From Phycisphaeraceae bacterium (GTDB lineage Bacteria; Planctomycetota; Phycisphaerae; Phycisphaerales; UBA1924): a DNA stretch of 64,000 nt. Below are positions 8,670 through 16,921 of this stretch, in pieces; positions within the stretch are counted from its first letter, which is position 1, and the number at the start of each line of letters is the position of its first letter. The notes beneath the pieces were generated by a model. The model was not told the origin of the DNA and searched no databases. It worked only from the letters and a program-made list of their open reading frames with translations. Location: assembly GCA_019636675.1 (NCBI GenBank), contig JAHBXC010000001.1, positions 1,299,007 through 1,363,006 of the forward strand, read 5' to 3'. The translations under genes and the position numbers were made by a program.

Positions 8670-9807
8670 CGCCCGCCGAGGAGCGTCCCACGCTCCTGGA
8701 GGGCAGCGAGGTCACATCGAAGTAGGTGCGTCGCGCGGGGCCGGGCGCGCCTGCGCAGGCGCAGATCGCCTCGACAAGGCGCTCCATATCCTCGGGCTGG
8801 CCGGAGGGCAGGGACACCGAATAGGTGACCACGCCGCAGGCGTCGCCCATGCTCGTCAGCTCGATGTGCAGGCCGTGCAGCGCCGCCAGAGTGAACAACT
8901 CGCGCTCGATCGCGCGCGGGTCGTCCGACACCACGCGCAAGGCAAGGCGGTTCAGCCCGGCGAGGCGGACCGCGTCGTCGTAGGTCGCAGGCATCGCCTC
9001 GGGGATGTCGTCCGCGTGCACGCGCGTAAAGGCGCGATCGCGCCCCCCGAGATCGTGGGTCATCAGGTCGCGCTCCCAGCTCACCAGCGACGCCGGCGTC
9101 GCCTGCGCGCCAGACGAGAACGAGCGCGAGGCCATCAGCGGGCCCTGCAGGCGCGAGGGCAGCACGGGGTTCTGCGACTGGAGTTCGGCCCAGGGCGACT
9201 GCGAACGAGGCACGCTCGCCAGCGTGCGCGCCCGGTCGGCCTCAGCGCGCTGCGCGATCGCGATCGCCGCGTCGATCTGCTCGGGCGTCGGGCCCGACGC
9301 GACAGCGGTCTCGGAGATCTCCGGGGAGACCGGGTCGGGTTCGATCGCCAGCAGGCTCGACAGCGCGTCGGTCATGCTCATCGCGTCGTTGCCGGCGATC
9401 TGTCGCCCGGCGCCGGGCCCGGCCGACGGCGCGGTCGCCGTCCACACGAGTGCGCCCGCCGTGATCATCAGCCCCAGCGACGCGGCCATCGCCAGCCCGC
9501 GGTTGCGACCGATCACGGCCAGCACGCCAGCGCGTCGCGCCCGGCCGCCGCCGGTCAGGATCGCCTCGCGCTCGGCGGCCTCGATCGCCTCCTGCACGGT
9601 GCGAAGCGGGGCCTTCGCCCCGGCTTCGCGCCAGATCGCGACGAACTCGGCGCGCAGCATCGAACGATCACGGCGCATCGCGTCCAGCGTGTGGCGCAGG
9701 CCGGCGTCCTCGCGCATGGCGCGCTCCAGAGCATCGGCGCGGTCCGAAGGAAGGTCTCCCTCGATCCAGCCCAGCAGGTCGTTCTCGTCGAATCGTCTGT
9801 CCGTCAC
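8608..9807 (-). CDS. Putative membrane-bound anti-sigma factor
   Basis: A 399-residue protein whose start overlaps the stop of the ECF sigma gene (ATGA), the usual arrangement of sigma/anti-sigma pairs. The N-terminus (LLGWIEGDLPSDRADALERA) resembles the helical anti-sigma domain but lacks a His-x3-Cys-x2-Cys zinc motif. A single transmembrane helix lies at about 104-124. The large C-terminal part (130-399) would be extracytoplasmic; residues about 300-370 form a compact domain with two Cys (ICACAG). I infer that it holds the sigma factor at the membrane and releases it on an envelope signal; the signal is not evident. Confidence 0.7.
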   Translation of the reverse strand: MTDRRFDENDLLGWIEGDLPSDRADALERAMREDAGLRHTLDAMRRDRSMLRAEFVAIWREAGAKAPLRTVQEAIEAAEREAILTGGGRARRAGVLAVIGRNRGLAMAASLGLMITAGALVWTATAPSAGPGAGRQIAGNDAMSMTDALSSLLAIEPDPVSPEISETAVASGPTPEQIDAAIAIAQRAEADRARTLASVPRSQSPWAELQSQNPVLPSRLQGPLMASRSFSSGAQATPASLVSWERDLMTHDLGGRDRAFTRVHADDIPEAMPATYDDAVRLAGLNRLALRVVSDDPRAIERELFTLAALHGLHIELTSMGDACGVVTYSVSLPSGQPEDMERLVEAICACAGAPGPARRTYFDVTSLPSRSVGRSSAGVNAGSTRVSVPVLIEPAGVH

Positions 9808-10628
9808 GGCGCATCACTCCCGCTCGTCCTGCCCTCGTCGTCGCTGCGCTCGAGCCCCTCCGTCGTCTGCGACTGGAGCTTCTCGATCGCTTCGCGGAGC
9901 GCCGCACGCGCTCGGAACAGGCGGCTCTTGACCGTGCCCAAAGGCACTCCGAGGACATCGCCGATCTGCTGGTAGTCAAGATCCTGCGCGTCGCGGAGCA
10001 CGAGCACCGCGCGATGGTCGGGGTCGAGCAGGTCGAGGGCTGCCAGCAACATCTCGCGGTCCTCCCGCTGTTCGACGCGCTCCTGCGCGTTGTGTTCCTC
10101 AGGCGATTCCAGCGCGTCCGAAAACGACGCGCCCCGCCCCGCCCCCGCCCCAGGCCCCCCGCCGCCCTCCGAACCCCCCATCGGGGCGTCCAGCGAGGCG
10201 TGCCGGCGCAGGCGGCGCTTCCTCATATAACTGATGCAGACGTTCATCGACACACGCGTCAGCCAGGTGCTGAACCGGGCCCGGTTGTCGAACGAGTCCA
10301 GCCCCTGGATCACCTTCACCATCGAGTCCTGCGTCAGGTCCCGCGCGGTCTCGTAGTCCCGCACCATCCTCAAACAGGTCGCGAAGATCCGGTCTTCGTG
10401 GGCCTCCAGCAGTTCCGTCCACGCCGCCTGCCGCTCCCCGGCGCTCGTCCCGTTCCGGATGGTCTCGATCAGGATCGCGTCCAGCTCCGCCCGGCGCGCC
10501 GACGCGGCGTCCTGCTCGGCTCGCGCGCCGTCACCACCGGGGCCCGGGGTGGGGGCGGACCCGGGGGTGGGAACGCTCTTGTCGCGCTCAACGCCACGGT
10601 TCGTGTTGCGGTCTGCTCGCTGCGCCAT
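9804..10628 (-). CDS. ECF-type RNA polymerase sigma factor
   Basis: A 274-residue sigma-70 family protein of the extracytoplasmic-function group. Region 2 is at about 80-150 (DRIFATCLRMVRDYETARDL, then FSTWLTRVSMNVCISYMRKRR). Region 4 is at about 200-255 (DREMLLAALDLLDPDHRAVL, then a helix-turn-helix YQQIGDVLGVPLGTVKSRLF). A Gly-rich insert of about 25 residues separates the two. The first ~50 residues are a low-complexity Pro/Gly/Arg extension. ATG 10628 was chosen; an in-frame GTG at 10658 is possible. It is co-transcribed with the overlapping anti-sigma gene and divergent from purB. Confidence 0.88.
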   Translation of the reverse strand: MAQRADRNTNRGVERDKSVPTPGSAPTPGPGGDGARAEQDAASARRAELDAILIETIRNGTSAGERQAAWTELLEAHEDRIFATCLRMVRDYETARDLTQDSMVKVIQGLDSFDNRARFSTWLTRVSMNVCISYMRKRRLRRHASLDAPMGGSEGGGGPGAGAGRGASFSDALESPEEHNAQERVEQREDREMLLAALDLLDPDHRAVLVLRDAQDLDYQQIGDVLGVPLGTVKSRLFRARAALREAIEKLQSQTTEGLERSDDEGRTSGSDAP

Positions 10629-10744
10629 GCACTCGCCCGCCGACGGGCCTTCCTCCACGCGATACCATCGGTCCGATCACGGTCCAACCCCGATCGTACC
10701 AGCCCTGTACGCGTCCGAAACCCCCGGAGGTCGAGACAACGCCC

Positions 10745-12199
10745 ATGCCCCACGCCGACCCCTATTCAATCTATACCTCCCCCCTCGCGTCGCGCAACGC
10801 CTCCCCCGAGATGCAGGCGGTCTGGTCCCCCCGGCGCAAGTTCTCCGCCTGGCGACGCCTCTGGCTCGCGATCGCCGAATCCGAAAAGGAGCTCGGCCTC
10901 CCCATCACCGACACCCAGATCGCCGAGCTCCGCGCCGCCCTCGACCTCACCGACGCCGACTTCGCACACGCCGCCGACTACGAGAAGAAACTCCGCCACG
11001 ACGTGATGGCCCACGTCCACGCCTACGGCGACCGGGCCCCCCACGCACGCGCCATCATCCACCTGGGCTGCACATCCCAGGACATCAACTGCAACACCGA
11101 GCTCCCCCAGCTCCGCGACGCCCTCCACCTCGTCTGCATCAAAACCGCGCGAGCCATCGACGCACTCTCCACCTTCGCCCAGCGCTGGAAAGACCTCCCG
11201 CTCCTTGCATTCACCCACTACCAGCCCGCCCAGCCCACCACCCTGGGCAAACGCGCCGCCACCTGGGCCTACGACCTCTCCCTCTGCCTCGAACGACTCG
11301 AACGCACCCGCGACGACATCAAACTCCGAGGCCTCCGCGGCGCCACCGGCACCCAGGCCTCCTACCTCGCCCTCTTCAACGACGACCCGATCCTGGTCGC
11401 GCGCCTCGAAACACTCGTCACCAAAAAACTCGGCTTCGACGAGGACGCCACCTACCTCCTCAGCGGCCAGACCTACCCACGCGTCGTCGACGCCTTCGCC
11501 CTCTCCGAACTCGCCAACCTCGCCTCCGTCATCCACAAGACCTGCAACGACATCCGCCTCATGGCCAGCCGCAAGGAACTCGACGAGCCCTTCGGCGAGG
11601 CGCAGATCGGCTCGTCCGCGATGCCCTACAAGCGCAACCCCATGCGCGCCGAGCGCGCCACGGCGCTCTCGCGCTTCGTCATCAACCTCGCGAGCAACGC
11701 CTACGACACCGCCGCCACCCAGTGGCTCGAACGCACGCTCGACGACTCCGCCAACCGCCGGCTCTCGCTGCCCGAAGCGTTCCTCGCGACCGACGGCGCC
11801 CTCGACCTGCTCCACAACATCGCCTCCGGTTTCGATGTCCACGAAGCGACCATCCACGCCAACCTCATGGCGGAACTGCCCTTCATGGCCACCGAAAACC
11901 TCATGATGGAAGCGGTCAACAAGCACGGGCGCGACCGCCAGCAGGTGCACGAAGCGATCCGCACGCACGCCCAGGCCGCCGGAAACCGCGTGAAGAACGA
12001 GGGCCAGGCCAATGACCTCCTCGACCGCCTGCGCGCCGAGCCCCTTCTCGCCGGCATCGACCTCGACGCCGCGATGAACCCCGTGCAATATGTCGGGCTC
12101 GCGCCCGAGCAGGTCGACCGCTTCCTCGAGAAGGTCGCGAAACCCGTGCGAGCGCGCTACGCCGGCAAACTCGGCGGCGCGCGAGAGCCGAGCGTCTGA
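10745..12199 (+). CDS. purB: Adenylosuccinate lyase
   Basis: A 484-residue lyase that releases fumarate from SAICAR and adenylosuccinate in purine synthesis. The fumarase/aspartase-superfamily signature is GSSAMPYKRNP at 289-299, on the flexible loop with the catalytic Ser. LGCTSQDINCNTE (about 107-119) and FTHYQPAQPTT (about 155-165, catalytic His) are the other two conserved blocks. The N-terminus (YTSPLASRNASPEMQ) resembles the long adenylosuccinate lyases of the animal type rather than the ~430-residue Bacillus type. It is followed by a hairpin repeat 22 nt after the stop that could terminate transcription. Confidence 0.95.
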   Translation: MPHADPYSIYTSPLASRNASPEMQAVWSPRRKFSAWRRLWLAIAESEKELGLPITDTQIAELRAALDLTDADFAHAADYEKKLRHDVMAHVHAYGDRAPHARAIIHLGCTSQDINCNTELPQLRDALHLVCIKTARAIDALSTFAQRWKDLPLLAFTHYQPAQPTTLGKRAATWAYDLSLCLERLERTRDDIKLRGLRGATGTQASYLALFNDDPILVARLETLVTKKLGFDEDATYLLSGQTYPRVVDAFALSELANLASVIHKTCNDIRLMASRKELDEPFGEAQIGSSAMPYKRNPMRAERATALSRFVINLASNAYDTAATQWLERTLDDSANRRLSLPEAFLATDGALDLLHNIASGFDVHEATIHANLMAELPFMATENLMMEAVNKHGRDRQQVHEAIRTHAQAAGNRVKNEGQANDLLDRLRAEPLLAGIDLDAAMNPVQYVGLAPEQVDRFLEKVAKPVRARYAGKLGGAREPSV

Positions 12200-12220
12200 T
12201 CTCTCGCTCCCTCCCCTTCC

Positions 12221-12295
12221 GGCCCCCTCTCCTGTCGAGCGCAGCCGAATGGGAGAGGGTTGGGGTGAGGGCTGCCCAACCTCCCGGCTTCCCTC
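12221..12295. repeat. Dispersed hairpin repeat R, copy 1
   Basis: CCCTCTCC ... GGGAGAGGG arms followed by TTGGGGTGAGGGCT and a CCCGGCTTC tail. Four further copies occur in the window (13202, 16471, 21461, and 22376 interrupted by an IS). It sits just after the purB stop and could act as a terminator. Confidence 0.75.
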
Positions 12296-12348
12296 CCCCC
12301 ACTCTCTTTCTCTTCTCTTCCCCGGCCGTGATCAGCACAAGTCGGGAA

Positions 12349-12404
12349 TGATCTTCTGATGAACAAAGTTCACTGCGACCCGCGTGCTGCCGCCCGCGGC
12401 TCTG
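12349..12404. repeat. Dispersed palindromic repeat P, copy 1
   Basis: The core CGCGTGCTGCCGCCCGCGG folds with arms CCGCG/CGCGG. It is preceded by TCTTCTGATGAA and a degenerate spacer, as in the copies ending at 21454, 21610 and 22369. It lies between purB and the convergent dockerin-tailed gene. Confidence 0.75.
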
Positions 12405-12410
12405 ATCCGC

Positions 12411-13097
12411 TCACGGGCACGCGTTGCCGAAGTTCGTCAGCACGCTGCTCAGGTCGGCGAAGTTGATCACGCCGTCGCCGGTGTTGTCGCCGGGGCACGG
12501 CGCCTGGACCGCCGGCATCACGGGGACAGGGAAGTTGTTCACGATTCCAATCTCGCCGGTGTTGAGGATGACGCGCATCGTCCCGACATTCGCGTGCTGC
12601 GTCGCGTTGGTCATCGCGTAGAAGAACTTCGTGGTCTGGTCGGCGAAGATCGGCGTTTCGAACTCGAATCGCAGCGTGTCGCCGTCGGCGGAGCGAACCA
12701 CCCGCTTGGGCTCGTTGTTGTTCGTCGCTTCCGACAGGAACTCGGTCTCGATCGCGAAGGGCGCGTAGCCCGTGAACTCCACCGCGACGATGCGCCGGGT
12801 TCCCTCGGCATAGGTCGTCTGCAGCCGGTAGTTCAGGATCGGCTGCGACAGCGGCGGCGCGATCTTGAAGCTCACGATCCACTGCCCGGCGAACACCGCC
12901 GACACCCCGTCGGGCCCGCGCACAAAGAACCCGCCCGGCACGAAGAAGGGCGAGGGCGCCACCAGCCAGGGCGAGGCGGTCGGGTTCGTCCCCAGCAGCG
13001 CCCGCGTCTCGCCCGGCGCCACCACCACCGCCAGCGCACAGGGGGCCAGCGCAGACACCAGCGACGCCAAACCGACACGAATGCACCAACGGTTCAC
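12411..13097 (-). CDS. Secreted protein with C-terminal dockerin-like (GC-type) tail
   Basis: A 228-residue exported protein. The GTG at 13097 is preceded by GCAGGAG at 8 nt, and the signal peptide (1-23) ends ALA. A beta-rich body of about 170 residues follows, containing RVILNTGEIG near its end. The tail after CPGDNTGDGVINFADLSSVL matches a single calcium-binding dockerin-type EF-hand and ends FGNACP. The same body motif ([IV]VLNTGE) and tail recur in the genes at 24648 and 25568, so these are paralogues. Such tails are called GC-type dockerin domains in planctomycetes. No cohesin partner is seen here; the function is unknown. Confidence 0.8.
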   Translation of the reverse strand: MNRWCIRVGLASLVSALAPCALAVVVAPGETRALLGTNPTASPWLVAPSPFFVPGGFFVRGPDGVSAVFAGQWIVSFKIAPPLSQPILNYRLQTTYAEGTRRIVAVEFTGYAPFAIETEFLSEATNNNEPKRVVRSADGDTLRFEFETPIFADQTTKFFYAMTNATQHANVGTMRVILNTGEIGIVNNFPVPVMPAVQAPCPGDNTGDGVINFADLSSVLTNFGNACP

Positions 13098-13393
13098 GGG
13101 AATTCTCCTGCCGCGGCGCCCGACGACCCACGCGGCCGATCGGTGCGCCACCAGACATCCGGAAACGACGTGCCCGGCCCGACACGCCGCGCAGAATCTC
13201 TGGCCCCCTCTCCTGTTCTGTGAGCGAAGCGAACAGAATGGGAGAGGGTTGGGGTGAGGGCTACCCCGCCTCCCGGCTTCGCTCTCCAATCTCTGACTTT
13301 TTCTCCTCTTTTCTCCCCGCTCCCCCCGCACCTCACGGAAGCAACGATCAACGAACCACGCGCGCTCTGATTTGATCCGCACCGGTCCATCGG
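13098..13393. repeat. Intergenic space holding hairpin repeat R copy 2 and a decayed P-family flank
   Basis: No gene is supported. 13202-13290 is a complete R repeat: CCCTCTCC, TTCTGT, loop, ACAGAA, GGGAGAGGG, then TTGGGGTGAGGGCTACCCC. 13331-13383 is an inverted, diverged relative of the segment at 24475-24510 (GTGGTTCGTTGATC ... CGTGAGG). The minus-strand GTG start of the dockerin-tailed gene and the plus-strand mgtE start both face into this space, so promoters must be here, but no clear boxes are visible. Confidence 0.6.
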
Positions 13394-14977
13394 GTGGACT
13401 CCCCGACCGTTTCACGCGATGATCCCGCGATGCCCGAGCGCGAGGACGACATCCGGCCAGGCGACGACCTCGACCCCCGGGGCCCCCGGGACACGCGGGG
13501 CGGCGGCAGCGCGCGCGGGCCGCTCGACGACGCGCCTTCCGAAGAGTCCGACACCGACGAGACCGCCGACGCGTGCACCGTGATCTACGAGCCGGGCGAA
13601 TCCACCGACCTCGACACGCGCATCGAGGAGATGCTCGACTCCGAGGACGCGACGCCCGACATGCTGGCGACGCTGCTCGAAGAGGTCGAGCCGGCGGACG
13701 CGGCGGAATCGCTCTCGCAGCTGGACTCCGAGGAATCCACCGAGGTCATCCGGCGGATGGAGGAGGAGTCCGCCGCCGACGCGCTGGCGCACATGGACCT
13801 GGCGCTGGCGAAGACGGTGCTGATGGATCTGGACCCGCCCGAGGCGGCGGAGCTGCTGGGGTTCATGGACCCCGACGACGCGGTGGACCTGCTGCAGGCG
13901 ATGCCGCGCGACCAGTCGGCGAAGATCCTGCTCCAGATGCCGCGCCACCTGGCGGCGCACCTGGGCAAGCTCGCGCAGTACGCGCCCGAGACCGCGGGCG
14001 GGCTGATGAGCACCGACGTGATCGCGCTGCCCCCCGGGCTGACGGTCGCGAAGGCGATCGAGTTCCTGCGCAACGACCCGGTGTTTCGCGACGAGGACAT
14101 CAGCGCTGAGGACATCTATTGCCTCGACGCGCAGCACCGGCTGATCGGGTACATCTCGCTGCGCCACATGCTGCTGGCCGACCCGGCGCACCGCATCGAA
14201 GACCTGATGGAGCATGAGGTCGACGCGATCCGGCCCGAGACCGACCGCGAGGATGTCGCGCGCGAGTTCGCCAAGTACGACCACCTCACCCTGCCCGTCA
14301 TCGATCAGGACAACCGTCTGCTCGGCGCCGTCACCATCGACGACGTGCTCGACATCGTCGAGGCGGAAGCCACCGAAGACGCGCAGAAGCAGGTCGGCGT
14401 GGGCGTGGGCGAGAGCGCGAGCAGCAGCGTGCCGCGCAAGCTGCGAGGTCGCTCGCCCTGGCTCATCGTCAACCTGTTCACCTCGACCGTCGCGGCGATC
14501 GTGGTGCTGAACTTCGAGGGGCTGATCGCGCAGTTCGCGATCCTGGCGGTCTTCATGCCCGTCATCGCCAACCAGTCGGGCAACGCCGGGCAGCAGTCGC
14601 TCGCGGTCACGCTCCGCGGCATCGTGCTGGGCGAGGTCAAGAAGGGGCGCTCTCTCCCCCTGCTGCTGCGCGAGACCGCCGTCGGCACGGTCTCGGGCTT
14701 CCTCAACGGGATGCTGGTGTTCACGGGCGCCGCGATCCTTGGTTGGCTCGGGCTGTGGGGCGTCAACTACAAGTTCGGGCTGGTCGCGTGGGTCGCGATG
14801 ACCGGCGCGCTGACCGTGGGTTGCGCCGCCGGCGCGTCGATCCCCATCGTCATGCGCCGGCTCGGCTTCGACCCGGCGACCGCGAGCACCATCTTCCTCA
14901 CGATGCTCACCGACTCCCTCAGCTTCCTCACCTTCCTGGGGTTGGCGTTCGTGATGCAGGATTGGTTAGTGGGGTGA
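13394..14977 (+). CDS. mgtE: Magnesium transporter MgtE
   Basis: A 527-residue protein with the MgtE layout. There is an acidic, disordered N-terminus (1-65, longer than usual). The superhelical N domain (about 70-200) has repeated LLxxMxxxDAxxLL units. A CBS pair follows (about 205-325, ending LLGAVTIDDVLDIVEAEATEDAQKQ). The five-helix membrane domain (about 355-527) contains PVIANQSGNAGQQSLAVTLRG, the family's pore signature. It is a Mg2+ channel gated by cytosolic Mg2+ binding to the N and CBS domains. The start is uncertain: GTG 13394 or ATG 13430. An inverted heptamer array begins at the base after its stop. Confidence 0.95.
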   Translation: MDSPTVSRDDPAMPEREDDIRPGDDLDPRGPRDTRGGGSARGPLDDAPSEESDTDETADACTVIYEPGESTDLDTRIEEMLDSEDATPDMLATLLEEVEPADAAESLSQLDSEESTEVIRRMEEESAADALAHMDLALAKTVLMDLDPPEAAELLGFMDPDDAVDLLQAMPRDQSAKILLQMPRHLAAHLGKLAQYAPETAGGLMSTDVIALPPGLTVAKAIEFLRNDPVFRDEDISAEDIYCLDAQHRLIGYISLRHMLLADPAHRIEDLMEHEVDAIRPETDREDVAREFAKYDHLTLPVIDQDNRLLGAVTIDDVLDIVEAEATEDAQKQVGVGVGESASSSVPRKLRGRSPWLIVNLFTSTVAAIVVLNFEGLIAQFAILAVFMPVIANQSGNAGQQSLAVTLRGIVLGEVKKGRSLPLLLRETAVGTVSGFLNGMLVFTGAAILGWLGLWGVNYKFGLVAWVAMTGALTVGCAAGASIPIVMRRLGFDPATASTIFLTMLTDSLSFLTFLGLAFVMQDWLVG

Positions 14978-15073
14978 AGATGGCATGAGGCAAGAGGCAC
15001 AAGGCACAAGGGGAGATTCAGAGACGAGTTTCTTTCTGCCCTTGTGCCTTGTGCCTCTTGCCTCATGCCATCT
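14978..15073. repeat. Perfect 35-nt inverted repeat made of heptamers, between convergent genes
   Basis: The left arm 14978-15012 and right arm 15039-15073 are exact reverse complements with a 26-nt loop. Each arm is built from 7-nt units such as AGGCACA AGGCACA and GGCATGA. It starts immediately after the mgtE stop, and its other end is the first base of the stop codon of the minus-strand barrel gene. It probably forms a long hairpin serving as a bidirectional terminator. Confidence 0.9.
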
Positions 15074-15927
15074 CAAAAGCGGATCATCACCCCGAGCATC
15101 AGGCCGCCGAGCGAGCCGTCGATCTCGAGGTCGTCGCTCTCGAGATTCATGAACATCTGGCGGAAGCCGATCTGGATCGCGACGCGCTCCACCGGGTGGA
15201 AGCGCAGGCCCACGGTCCAATCCATCGTGATCGCGTCCTCGCCCAGCAGGTCGAGCCCGCCGGCGTCGAAGCCGGTGTCGAACGAGAAGCGATCGCTCAC
15301 CTCGATCTCCAGGCGCACGCCCACCATCGGGTGCAGGAACAGTTCCGACTCGCTCGCGCTGCCGCCGGCCGAATCGGTCTTGAGGTCCGGGCGGATCATG
15401 CGCAGCCCGGCGTAGGGGATCACGCGCACCGCGGCGCCGGTGTCGGTCCCGACGCCCTGGTCGTACCGGCGTCGGGATCGCTCCCACGCCGTGTACCCCA
15501 CGCTCGCGTCGACCGACCACAGCGAGAAGTCCAGCGCGCCGTTGCCGGCGCCGGGGTCGCCCTCGTCAAACGACAACGAAAACCCGTCGACCATGACCGT
15601 CCACTTGTCCTTGCGATACATCGCGCGCAGCGAGAACGCGGCGTTCGGATCGTCCGCGTCGCCGTCGAAGTCCTTGAACTCCAGCTTCGTCCCGCCGTTC
15701 CCCACGCGGATGTCCCCGCCCATCGCCGCCCACCACACCGAGGGCTCGAGTTGCAGCGTCCAGCGACCGGGCGCCCACAGCGCGTCGTCCGTCAGTTCCG
15801 TGGTGGCAGGGGGCGCCGGGGGCGCCGGGGGAACCGGGGGAACCGGGGGAGCGGCCTGCTGCTGCGCGCACGCGACGCCCGAGCCGAGCAGGGCGCACAC
15901 CAGAACGACGGGCCGTATCGTGGGCAT
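15073..15927 (-). CDS. Outer-membrane beta-barrel-like protein with Pro-rich linker
   Basis: A 284-residue exported protein. The ATG at 15927 follows TGGAG at 8 nt, and the signal peptide (1-21) ends VACA|Q. A (PPVPPAPPAPP)-type linker follows at 26-40. The rest alternates amphipathic strands (WTLQLEPSVWWAAMGG ... MIRF) and ends in a terminal Phe, as expected of an outer-membrane barrel of about 8-10 strands. No family is recognised; it resembles the generic porin-like or OmpW-like small barrels. Its stop touches the heptamer hairpin shared with mgtE. Confidence 0.7.
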   Translation of the reverse strand: MPTIRPVVLVCALLGSGVACAQQQAAPPVPPVPPAPPAPPATTELTDDALWAPGRWTLQLEPSVWWAAMGGDIRVGNGGTKLEFKDFDGDADDPNAAFSLRAMYRKDKWTVMVDGFSLSFDEGDPGAGNGALDFSLWSVDASVGYTAWERSRRRYDQGVGTDTGAAVRVIPYAGLRMIRPDLKTDSAGGSASESELFLHPMVGVRLEIEVSDRFSFDTGFDAGGLDLLGEDAITMDWTVGLRFHPVERVAIQIGFRQMFMNLESDDLEIDGSLGGLMLGVMIRF

Positions 15928-15983
15928 CGAGAACTCCAGGAGAAGGTGAGCCGGGAGCGTACACGCCCGACCCGCCAGACGCG

Positions 15984-16460
15984 ATGAACGCCAGCGACCC
16001 TTCATCCCGGCGCGACCCAGGACAGCCACCCCCGGAACCCACCGGCGTCGAACTGGCGCCGCGCGTCCACGCGCCCGAATCGATCCTGCGCGTCTCCTTC
16101 ACCACCAGCCGCGGCCCGGGCGGCCAGAATGTCAACAAACGCCTCACCGCCTGCGAACTGCGCGTCTCCCTCGCCGACCTGCCCATCACCGAACCGGCGA
16201 AGAACCGCCTTCGCACACTCGCCGGCTCGCGACTGACCCTCGAGGACGAACTGATCCTCGTCTCCGACGAGCACCGCTCCCAGCAGCAGAACAAGGCCGA
16301 GTGCCTGGCCCGCCTGCGCGAGATGCTGGTGCGCGCCGTCACCCCGCCGCGACCTCGCGTGAAGACCAAGCCGACCAAGGGCTCCAAGCAGCGCCGCCTG
16401 CAGGCCAAGAAGGAAGCGGGCGAGAAGAAGTCGAGAAGGCAGAAGCCCAAAGAGTGGTGA
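15984..16460 (+). CDS. arfB: Peptidyl-tRNA hydrolase ArfB (ribosome rescue)
   Basis: A 158-residue class I release-factor-like protein. SRGPGGQNVNK contains the GGQ motif that enters the peptidyl-transferase centre. LEDELILVSDEHRSQQQNKAECLARL is the typical following segment. The basic C-terminal tail (KPTKGSKQRRLQAKKEAGEKKSRRQK) is the part that occupies the empty mRNA channel of stalled ribosomes in ArfB/ICT1. There is no codon-recognition domain, which separates it from prfA/prfB. The length matches the family (about 140 residues) apart from a ~25-residue N-terminal extension. It is divergent from the barrel gene. Confidence 0.92.
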   Translation: MNASDPSSRRDPGQPPPEPTGVELAPRVHAPESILRVSFTTSRGPGGQNVNKRLTACELRVSLADLPITEPAKNRLRTLAGSRLTLEDELILVSDEHRSQQQNKAECLARLREMLVRAVTPPRPRVKTKPTKGSKQRRLQAKKEAGEKKSRRQKPKEW

Positions 16461-16921
16461 GGGGGTCTGGCCCCCTCTCCCCCGAGGGGAGAGGGCCGGG
16501 GTGAGGGGTTTCGAACTGCGCGGTGCGCTCGACCGCGCGATCTTCCCTTGTGCCTCGTGCCTCATGACTCGTGCCTTCCGAGACGCACCCCTTACCTGGC
16601 TCGCTGCGCTCGCCGTCCTCTCCCCGCAAGCGGGGCGAGGAGGCGGGGAGGTGCGATTCGTTCACCGCTGGCAGAGCTCGTGGCACGGCTTCGCCGTACC
16701 ACGCCACCCTCCTGTCTCCTCCTGTCTCCTTCTGCTCCCCATTCCCCACTCCCTGCTCCCTTCTCCCGCCCGACTGCCACTTTGGCGCCTCGCTCTCGCC
16801 TCCCCGACGCGCCGCGGCAACCGGGCGCCGCACAAACCCCGCTGAGGGCGGCGGTTCAGGGGTCCAAGCCCCTTTCTCTACCTCCCCCGACCGGCGCAAG
16901 GGTTGCACAACACCACGCACG
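16461..16921. repeat. 461-nt gene-free space with one R hairpin and two heptamer arrays
   Basis: 16471-16511 is a short R repeat (CCCCTCTCC CCCGA GGGGAGAGGG then CCGGGGTGAGGGG) 10 nt after the arfB stop. 16545-16578 holds four 7-nt units (TGCCTCG TGCCTCA TGACTCG TGCCTTC). 16708-16767 holds another heptamer array (CCATTCC CCACTCC CTGCTCC CTTCTCC). No coding frame here looks real. The promoter of the following gene must lie near its end. Confidence 0.65.
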
